Assembly (NCBI GenBank): GCA_951802195.1
Contig: OX637636.1
Span: forward strand, 508,501 to 572,500
DNA length: 64,000 nucleotides
Source: Tausonia pullulans
Taxonomy: Eukaryota > Basidiomycota > Tremellomycetes > Cystofilobasidiales > Mrakiaceae
Reading direction: 5' to 3'
Position numbers and translations under genes: made by a program
Shown: positions 56,136 to 64,000 of the stretch, in pieces
How the letters are laid out: each line of letters starts with the position of its first letter
How positions within the stretch are numbered: the stretch's first letter is position 1
The notes under the pieces: generated by a model
Database searches by the model: none
What the model saw: the letters and a program-made list of their open reading frames with translations, nothing else
What the model was told of the DNA's origin: nothing

Positions 56136-58090
56136 CTAGAACCGGACGTGTTTCCCCTCCGGGGACCCATGAGCATTATGAAGGTCCATCACCATGTCCT
56201 TCTTCTCATCGAGCAGCAGCGCATCCATCTCCTCATCCGTGAGCAGGGCCCCCTCCTCCGCAAGCTTCCCCTCGTCGACGGCGGCAACTTTCGCTTCTCC
56301 CCCCTGTCCTTGTCCTTGAGCCTTGAAGAACGCATACCCCGCTGAGCCAATCACAACCAGCCCAATGCTGATCCCCCTCGGAACTGTCACCACATCCCCA
56401 AATGCCACAACTCCGAGGACTGTCTGCAACACCGACCGCACGGCTGAGGAGAACATGTGCGAGACTGGAGAGGTGACGGCGATCGAAAGGAGGCCCGCGA
56501 TGCAGATGAGGAAGCCGAAGAGGCCCGTGATGAGGGAGCCTAGGAGGAAGGTCCGGAGCGAGTCGGTGGAGGTGGTGGAGGAAGAGGGGAGCAGAGCAGA
56601 CGACCAGCGGGAGACCTCGCCGGTGAGGAAGAGAGCTGGAAGGAGGAGGATTGCCGAGCCGAGGTTCGTGAGGTACGCAAGGTTGACGACACCTGATGTG
56701 GCGGGGTCTCGGGCCTCGACTTTGCGGAGGGATGACTTGATGAGAATCGCATGGACGGCGATGCAGAGTGCCGAGAGGACACCATAGATGACGCCCATGG
56801 GGTTGACCGTTCCGGCAGAAGCGGAAGGGGAGACGCCGTAGAGGAAGCCAAAGGTGACGAGGGCGCAGCAGGCGAGGGTCGTGGTAGGAGGGCGCAGCTT
56901 CGCGACCAGGGCGGCGAGGGCGATGGTCATAGGGAGCACGAGGCCGCGGGCGACCTGCAAGTCGAACGAGTTGTCAGCCCAACTCAGCGAGAGATGCAAA
57001 GCTCTGGCCACCCACTTGGAAGTAGCTAGCATCGACAAGCTTAAGACAGAGCGTGTTGAAGACGAGACCGACCACGTTGACGGTAATGACTGCCGCGAGA
57101 TCGACCGCAAGCTGAATGTTTAACGGCGGAAGCTTGAGGAGGCCGACGGCGGCACAGCCTTGGATGAGGACGACAGCAATGATGAGCTGGGCCCAAAGAA
57201 AGGTGAGTGGGAGGGTCGTGCTGTTGAGGGTCCACTTGTTGCTGCGAGAGAGGGAGAAAGCAGGCGCGATCAGTACTCTTGCATGAGCTGGCGAGAGCAG
57301 CAGGTCCGCGCGCAGCAACAAAGATTAATTAAAGCGCCCGCAAGCAGAGAGGGGCGCTCGGAGTGGTTAGAGATGGTCGGCCTAGCGAGCGAAACGGAGG
57401 TCACCAGAGGCGTGAGCGCGGCACAACAACGACGCCACAGTTACCCGAACCCATGAGGTGCTCCGACCACGCTGGGAGTGTCACGGGCTGAAGGGTTTGA
57501 CATCTCTCTGACTGCTTTGATGCGGAAGAGAGAAGAGACCACATAGAGAGAAGGATGCTACCCAGAATCCCTGAGTCTGAGCCAAGCTGAAAATGAAGAT
57601 AGGTCGAGATGCCACGTCAACTTCCGACGAGTTCGGAGGTCTCTGCGAGCTCTCGCGCGCGTCGCGGGGCCCGCCACCGAGGAAGACGGAAGACAACATC
57701 ATCGCCCAGCAAGACAATGAAGAAGAGGAGAGAAGAAGCATGCTGGAGCGAAAAGACAGAGGGAGACTCACACCATGACCATCTGGCGCGAAGAGCGGGC
57801 AGACAGGAGGGACACGGAAGAGCACAAGATCAAACAGGAGGGCAGGACGAGTGCCAGTTAGGTGGCGGCACTCATGAATGGTTTTTGTGAATGAGCCATG
57901 AAACGGATACGCACGACGAGGGCGGAAACCTGGAGAGAAGAAGAGGATGGATAAGGAAGGCTCGACGTCAGCTGGAGGAGCCCAAGAGATGGACAGCTCA
58001 AAGAGAAGCGGCGTCGCTCACCATGTAAAAGGTCACGACACCGAAGACTTGAAGCCTTGTCGACTGAGGCTTGGAACTGTTGGTGGTCAT
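56136..58090 (-). CDS. SLC35C/TPT-family nucleotide-sugar transporter with two microexons
   Basis: A multi-pass Golgi or ER transporter of the triose-phosphate-translocator fold, closest in pattern to SLC35C (GDP-fucose type). Exon 1: MTTNSSKPQSTRLQVFGVVT then FYM. Then a 15-nt exon (57,929-57,915, VSALV) and an 11-nt exon (57,782-57,772, MVMV), joining NKWTLNSTTLPLTFLWAQLI; all borders are GT..AG and phases match. Later: VVGLVFNTLCLKLVDASYFQ, VARGLVLPMTIALAALVAKL, TFGFLYGVSPSASAGTVNPM, GVIYGVLSALCIAVHAILIK, FLLGSLITGLFGFLICIAGL and SHMFSSAVRSVLQTVLGVVA. The cytosolic tail is acidic (LLTDEEMDALLLDEKKD). About ten membrane segments expected. Substrate not proven. Confidence 0.87.
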
Positions 58091-59904
58091 CTCGGTTGGG
58101 AAAAGAGCTTGGGAGAAGAGGCGGTAGGAAGAGAAGTAGGGGAGTGGTGGTGGATGAAGGCCAAGGAAAAGGAGGTCTTCGGACGCGTGTTTAGGATCTG
58201 GCTCACTTGCTGCCAGTTTCTCCGGCCCTTTATTTCTTTATTTAGCTGACGCCACCTCAATCGAATCGATGAACAAGCGGTAGTAAGATGTGCTAGCCAA
58301 GATTTAAACAACAGAAGCAGAGGAAAATCGATGAGCCACGAGCGCCGTACTTACAACAATTTACAGAGGTTGGGTTAATAAACTCTCCCGCCATGGGCCG
58401 CAGAGACCCGGCATCATGTGCGGCTTTAACGCCAGAAGACAGACCATTTAGACTGAGGCAGTCGGTGGTCTTTTGTGGGGCGGGCCACCCGTGAACAGGG
58501 CTGTTTCTCACAGACCAGGATGGCTCACTCAAGCAGACAAACCGATCTCAAAGCAAGATCGACTATCTCATCGCGCTGGCAGCCGAAATCTATGTCGGTC
58601 TTTCCTCACCGCTCAACGACAAGTAGTTTGAGTTTACCCTCGGCCGTCGTTGCAGCAAACGCGTTATAGTTGAATGCGTCGCACCAATCCGACGAACTAC
58701 TATGCATCTCAAGCACAGCTGAATAAGAGACAAATTCCTGAAGCGTCTTGAGTGGGCCCTCGGGCATAGAGCGACTGGAAGAGAAAGGGTGGGAATGAGC
58801 ACCTATTGAAGGTCGACATTGAGACAGACAGGCTTGAGCAAGGACTCACCCAAATCGGCAGGTACTCGCACTCGACAGTGTATCTAAAGAAGAGAAGGAG
58901 AGGTAGGAATCAGGATGGGGCTTTACTGAGGAAAGGAGGAGTTGGGTGAGACGGGAGATGGACGAACTGACCCAGAGAACGATCAAAAACTGGACACCAT
59001 TTTGTAGCGGCGGCTAGCCAAGGCTCGTTGGAGCGATCTGCCCATCAAGCCTCGAAGCGGTATATGCCACATTATGAAGCTTTGAGCCCAGACATCTCAC
59101 GCTGGGACCTGTTGCCGATGGCTTAGTTGCTCTCTAAAGCGGGTGGACCGTGTCCCAGTGGGACGACGGACGAAGCAGCAGACCGCAGACCTACTCCTAA
59201 CAAGCCAACAGCCGCAAGTTGTGTATATTCCCCTCTCAGGCTCGCCCGCAGTCGCCCAAACCTGCCTTGGGCTTCTTCATGAGAAAGATATCAAACAATC
59301 ACCTCGAGACGGACGGACAGATAGGTCCGTCAGGCACGCGACGACTCTCGACGTAAAGTGACCCAAAGGACATCGATGACAATGAGCCAGACCTGACAGA
59401 ATGGTAAGGTCCGTCAGTCAGTCTGTATAGGCTATCGAAGGGAGCAATATGACAGTGGATAGCTAAACCATAGGATCTAGGCGTCGACAAGGGGCGACCG
59501 ACGCGACAAGATGTTGGAGGAGTGAAATAGTAGAGAATTAGGCATAATTACTGAGAAGCTGGGGACGCAGGAGATAGAATACAGTGAGCGAAGGAAAGAC
59601 GACGTGGAGATGGAATGGATGTGGTTCCGGGGGGGGCTTTATAGACGAGAAGCGCTAGAGAAAGGGAAGGGAGGGCAACGTCATGAAAGTCTAGCGACTA
59701 CACATCAAGTTTTTATACTCTGACTATTTTCTTGCAATTTCGCATCAACTATGGTACCACCTGTCTCTGTCGAAGATACATATGGGAAAGAAGAAGCCAT
59801 CCTGCGGTCGCCAAGGAGGTCAGAGATCCCAGCATTTGATGCTCAATCCTCGCGTCGAGGTGAGAGTTCCCCTCAACCACCAAGCGATTCATCTTTCTCT
59901 CACC
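58091..59904. other. Intergenic of 1.8 kb with doubtful exons
   Basis: Divergent flank between the transporter and RBM25 genes. Only one exon-like stretch (58,606-58,883, minus strand, listed separately) was found. The rest shows no gene, and the 59,380-59,750 part is AT-richer. Confidence 0.5.
58606..58883 (-). CDS. Candidate exons of an unknown small gene
   Basis: Two stretches with good splice borders: 58,883-58,850 (behind ttctttag, before gtgagt) and 58,774-58,606 (behind cttccag). The second reads RSMPEGPLKTLQEFVSYSAV, LEMHSSSSDWCDAFNYNAFA and ATTAEGKLKLLVVER to a TGA, a protein-like composition. No family recognised and no convincing first exon found. Alternative frames are also open, so this may be chance. 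Confidence 0.25.
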
Positions 59905-62866
59905 ATGTATCCTCACGGTACGATTGATCATACGACGAGCTCCCTTTCTCATACTGAACGAATACATCTCTTCGCATGCAGGCGGCTACCCAGGCTACCC
60001 TCCTCCCCAGAACGGCTACCAGCCTCCCTTCCCACCCCCAGGCGGAGTCGTCTCTTCTCCCTACGCCGGCTTCCCAGGTATGCCTCCGCCGACGCTGCCC
60101 CAACAAGCAGGGCCTGGTGGCTATCCTTCACCGGGGATGCCCCCTCCCGGCTTCAGGCCCGACTTCTCGCGCCCTCCTCCCGGGTTTATGGGCGGCCCTC
60201 CTCCGCCGACGCTCCCCGTCTCGGTGCCCTTCCCGCCGCCTCAGCACCACTTCCCTCCTCCAGCAGGACCTGGAGGCTCCCCCATGGCTCGCCCACTGAA
60301 TCCCTCTCTTCCTCAGCGCTTCCCCGGCTCGGGATCTAACGCGTCGCCCCTCCCCCCACGACCGACGGTGGCCGCCGCTGCGCCTATCTTCCGCCCTGGA
60401 GGGCCCAACGCGTCCGGCCCTCCGCCGAGGTCTAGTGGTCCCGGAGGCAGCGGCCCCGGAGGCCAGCTGAGCGCACAGACGACGCTCTTTGTTGGTTCGA
60501 TCTCGCCGGGGATCACGGACCAGGTGCTTGAGCAGCTGCTCAACGTTAGTCGTCACCTGCGCTGTCCTTCTTCTGCATGCTGAACTGACGCCTGCTACGG
60601 CCTGATTTACAACAGACCTGCGGCTCTCTTCGCGTTCTCAAGCGCGTCCGTGACGCAGCGGGGAAACCCAAGGCGTTCGGTTTCGCCGAGTGAGTCGCGC
60701 CTCTCTCGCTTGTATGCGCGGCGACACAACTCTGACGCGGGCTCCTCCCCAGGTATGAGGATCCCGACTCGGTCCTCCGTGCTCTCGCCGTCCTCAACGG
60801 CGTCCAACTCCCGGACCTCGAAACCAAAGGCAACCCCGGCAAGAAGCTCGTCGTCAATGTTGAAGCGAAGACCCGAGAGTTTCTCGACGAATACGAACAA
60901 GCGATGGACCGCACAACGGAGGACGATCAATTGGAGCTCTCTGCCGTCAAGTCCATCACGGCGATCCTCGAGGCGCTCAATACCGGTCGTCCGCTACCAG
61001 CGACATCAACGACGTCGCTCTCAGTGCTGTCGCAGGACCCGTCGGCGAGACCACCTGTTTCGAAAGAGGCCGCCGAGGCGTACCTTGTTCCGGCGCATCT
61101 GAGGGACCTCAAGGACGAGGAACTACCGGAGGAGAATCGGGAGGTTGTCTTGGACCAGATCGCGCTCTTCCGACAACAGGCGGTCCAGAGAGAGCTCGAA
61201 AAGAAGCGGAATGAGGAGGAAGCGGAAAGGAGGAGGCTTGCGGCGCAGGCGGAGCAGGCGCGGTTGAGGGCGGCGGGGGGGGCATCGAGCTCAAGGCAGC
61301 AGGAGTCGTTCAGCGATACCCCGCAGACGTACAACCGGCCCGTCGGGTTCGTCGCGGCGTCATCGTCATCATCAGCAGGACTTCCCGAGAGGACGGACGA
61401 GGAGGAGGAGCTGATCCGCGTCGAGCGGAGACGCCGAGACGCACTCGACGCTGTGAGGGAGCGGGAGCGGAGAAATGACGCCCGCGAAAGGACGAGGCTC
61501 GTCAATGTCGATCGTGATCTCACGTCGATCCGGGCGCGCGAGCAGGAGGACGAGAAGGAGCACTTTATCGCTCGCGACAGACTCGCGCTCTGGGACGATG
61601 ACGAAGTCGCCGATCGCGGGAGGGACCTTTGGTTTGTCGACCGGCCAAGATGGAGGGCCCAGAGGCAGCTTGTTCGCAGGAGGGAGGAGGATGCAGATGC
61701 CGCGGACGCCGTGGCCGAGGCGGCGGAAAGGGAGGCGGCGAGGGTGGCGGCGGAGGAGCGAGCGAAGGAAGAAGCGAGAGAGCAGGCGCTCCTTGCCGAG
61801 AAGCAGAAGGCCGCCGGTATTCTCACGGACGAGACGGCCCCGATCAAGCTCACCGTCGCCCCGCTGCTGCACGAAGGCGGTGTTAGCGGGTACGCGGGGG
61901 CAAAGAAAAAGGACGTCAAGCCGGCGGCTGGGGCGGGCGTCAAGTTTGTGGCGGATGATGATGAGGAGGAGGATGCCAAGAAGAAGCGGGTCCTCGTCAA
62001 GCTCGACTACGGGGAGGGATTGGTGGGTTGTTCTTCAGTCGCCCTCTTTCTCTATCTCTATGCTGACCCTCCCTGGCTTGCACAAAGACCCCTCCGGAAC
62101 GCGAAGCCAAAAGACTTGAGCTACTCTCTCGGATGCGGCGCGAGGTGCCGTCGGACCAGGTGGCGCTCTTCGCTGCCCCGATCCAGTGGGAAGGCATCAA
62201 TGAGGTCTGTTCTTATGCCTTTCTCTCAGCTTTTCTGCCATGTTGACAATCGAACGCGCGCAGACGGTCACGAAGAACAAACTCGAGCCGCTCGTCCGAT
62301 GCCTACTCATCAAGTACGTCGGCGAGGACGACGCCGACTTTGTCGAGCTAGCGCTCGGCTCAGTGCGCGAGCGCAAGAGCGCCAGCGAGCTCGTCGAGGC
62401 TGTCGAAATGGTGCGTGTTTCTTTAGTTTTGTCCTGTCTCTCTCTTTCGCTTTTCTTCGTGTGCTGTCGTCATGGCGAAAGTGAAGAGGAATTGTCATCC
62501 TCCAGAAGCGGTCCGTCGTCCTTCGCCCGACTTTCTCTTCGCAACTCCCTCGCCTTCATCCCATCCTCTCACGCGGCCTACTCAGCTCTTTATGCCTTCC
62601 CACTTTGACGCTGAGTGTCGCCTCTCACATCTCTGAGGGGTTTAGCCTTCTCTCGCCAGCTCTACTCCCCCTTGTCTTTCGCTAAACCCGCTCCTCCACT
62701 CGCACTTGGCTGACTGCTCAACCCTCTACTCACCCGATCACTCTTCCTTCAGGTCCTAGAAGATGACGCCCCGGCCTTCGCGACAGCGCTCTGGCGGCAG
62801 GTTCTTTTCGAATCGCTCGCAGCTGATGAGGGTGTCGATACGCGGGAGGCGACGGTCGAACGGTGA
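59905..62866 (+). CDS. RBM25: RBM25/Snu71-like U1-associated splicing factor
   Basis: RRM plus PWI protein that links U1 snRNP to 5' splice-site choice. Exon 1 is only 13 coding nt (59,905-59,917, MYPHG split) and joins GGYPGYPPPQNGYQPPFPPP, a long Pro/Gly-rich N-terminus. The RRM reads TTLFVGSISPGITDQVLEQL (RNP2 LFVGSI), then GSLRVLKRVRDAAGKPKAFG (RNP1 KAFGFAEY). A long Glu/Arg/Ala-rich, probably coiled segment follows (RREEDADAADAVAEAAEREA). The C-terminal PWI domain is PIQWEGINE / TVTKNKLEPLVRCLLIKYVG / VLEDDAPAFATALWRQVLFE. The last intron is about 345 nt. The end is TREATVER. All RBM25 landmarks are present. Confidence 0.92.
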
Positions 62867-63845
62867 GAGGGCGGGGAGGAAGGGGAGAAAGAAAGAGGAG
62901 AGAGTCAGGGGGGTCCTAGGTGAGCTCGCACCTTCAGCGCGTCGTCTCCTTGGACCCTTGCTTGCGTTCTTCCATCTCTGTCTCTTCATCTCTCTGTGTC
63001 TGCGTTTGTGTTTGTGGTCGGGGAAGGAGTGGGAATCCGGGGTTGATGGACAAGTTGCTCCTGAGGTGGCCGTGCCGTGGGATCGACCTTGTACGTCGCC
63101 GCCTCTCTTCTTCCGGCCTCCCGTAATGCAATCGATTTGTCTTTGTTGGTCTTCCCTCTGTTGGGATTGGCTAGCCTTCTTGTTTGGAATGCACTGCCCA
63201 CAAGGGAAAGGATCCCAAGCCCCTTCAGGAATTTAGAATACCTCTCAGCGACAGCGAGCGATATCTTCCAGACGTGCATTGTCAGCACAAATCCTCCCCC
63301 ATCTCACGTGCAGACGGGGGACAAGCATCTCATCGTCTTGATGAGTCGTTGCGAAAAGCTGAGAAGAAGGCGGATCCCTCCTGTGGCGCCATTTGCCGAG
63401 CCAATGGGCTCGCGAGTCACCATCTCTCTCACTCTCTGAACTCTTTCGCGGCCAGCAGAGCCGTCATAGTTTCATACCGGGGAAATCCGTCCGTTGAACT
63501 AAAGTAACTATGCGGCTGACTGGAACACGATGGAGTAGCGTGCACGCCAGATTGAAGAAAGGTGGCGTCACCACCAAGCTGGCGCGTTCTCTTTGTCTCC
63601 CTTCGCCTTCGCATCCATTGGCTTGTTCTACCGCCTTTATAGACTCCGGATGAGGCCAAGGCAGGTCGGCTAAGTAAGATAGCACTTTCTTGCAGCTCAC
63701 CCTGCTCCACTGCTCCAGGCAGGTGCTCTGGCGTGCTCTCGACTGACGATGTTGCCGTAAAGGATCGTCAGGGCCTTAAAGGATACGCCTTTTTCTCGCA
63801 CCAGACGTCAACCTATTCTTCTTTCATCCTCAACCAACAAGACAC
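62867..63845. other. Intergenic of about 1 kb
   Basis: The 3' flank of the RBM25-like gene and promoter of the next gene. No exon supported. Confidence 0.5.
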
Positions 63846-63956
63846 ATGTCCGGCAAAGAGAAGAACGGAAGCGCCGCGGTGACGGTCAATGCTGCCGTGG
63901 CTGCCGATGACGAGCATCAGAACGTTGGAGGCGCCGCCGTCGAGGAGTATAGCCCT
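63846..63956 (+). CDS. First exon of a gene running off the window
   Basis: An ATG in the context ACACATGTCC opens 37 codons (MSGKEKNGSAAVTVNAAVAA.., ending VEEYSP), followed by a donor gtgagc in phase 0. The peptide is acidic and Ala/Val-rich with no recognisable domain; the function must lie in later exons. Confidence 0.55.
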
Positions 63957-64000
63957 GTGAGCGCTCCTTTCTCGTTCATAGGGAGAAGAAGCAGGCGCGG

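Overview
The window looks like nuclear DNA of a basidiomycete fungus, most likely a GC-rich red-yeast type (Pucciniomycotina); this is inference. The grounds are high GC, genes split by many short GT..AG introns with a CTGAC-like branch site, exons of only 5 to 26 nt, and a gene set (Stealth-family sugar phosphotransferase, Zn2Cys6 and GATA factors, GPI-anchored aspartic protease, RBM25, GLTP, SPX-RING ligase) that is eukaryotic and fungal.

Layout, left to right. 1-1.2 kb: the 3' end of a LINE retrotransposon and a second, 5'-truncated copy. 1.6-9.5 kb: three minus-strand genes (yapsin-like aspartic protease, TENA/THI-4 protein, large low-complexity RGG/acidic protein). 10.7-13.75 kb: ULA1/NAE1, regulatory half of the NEDD8-activating enzyme. 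14-28.8 kb: a minus-strand block with beta-carbonic anhydrase, ribosomal protein eL24, DNA polymerase epsilon catalytic subunit and a synaptobrevin R-SNARE. 28.8-31.4 kb is gene-poor with one doubtful small gene. 31.4-34.3 kb: Stealth-family (Xpt1-like) type II membrane phosphotransferase. 35-46.7 kb: four minus-strand genes (SPX-RING E3 ligase ending in a CaaX box, GATA factor, Zn2Cys6 factor, glycolipid transfer protein with an in-frame TGA). 47.2-48.25 kb: three head-to-tail short retroelement-like units with an internal VNTR, directly before a tRNA-Ala(AGC). 48.65-58.1 kb: FAD-linked oxidase, small secreted protein, HxxxDG acyltransferase and SLC35-type transporter. 59.9-62.9 kb: RBM25/Snu71-like splicing factor. 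The first exon of one more gene starts at 63,846.

Most genes are housekeeping and do not form one pathway. The most noteworthy points are: (1) microexons that carry catalytic or structural residues, including a 5-nt exon giving the Cys-Met of the zinc motif of carbonic anhydrase, plus 13-, 10-, 10-, 15- and 11-nt exons in that and three other genes; (2) an SPX-RING ubiquitin ligase ending in CVIM, a farnesylation-type CaaX box; (3) a SINE-VNTR-like tandem array whose 3' tail matches that of the LINE at the other end of the window; (4) long poly-C runs in introns, always C on the sense strand when 10 nt or longer; (5) an apparent stop codon in an otherwise normal GLTP gene.

Exon borders were read by eye from splice consensus, reading frame and family similarity. 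Where every exon was placed (protease, carbonic anhydrase, small secreted protein) the summed length is a multiple of three.
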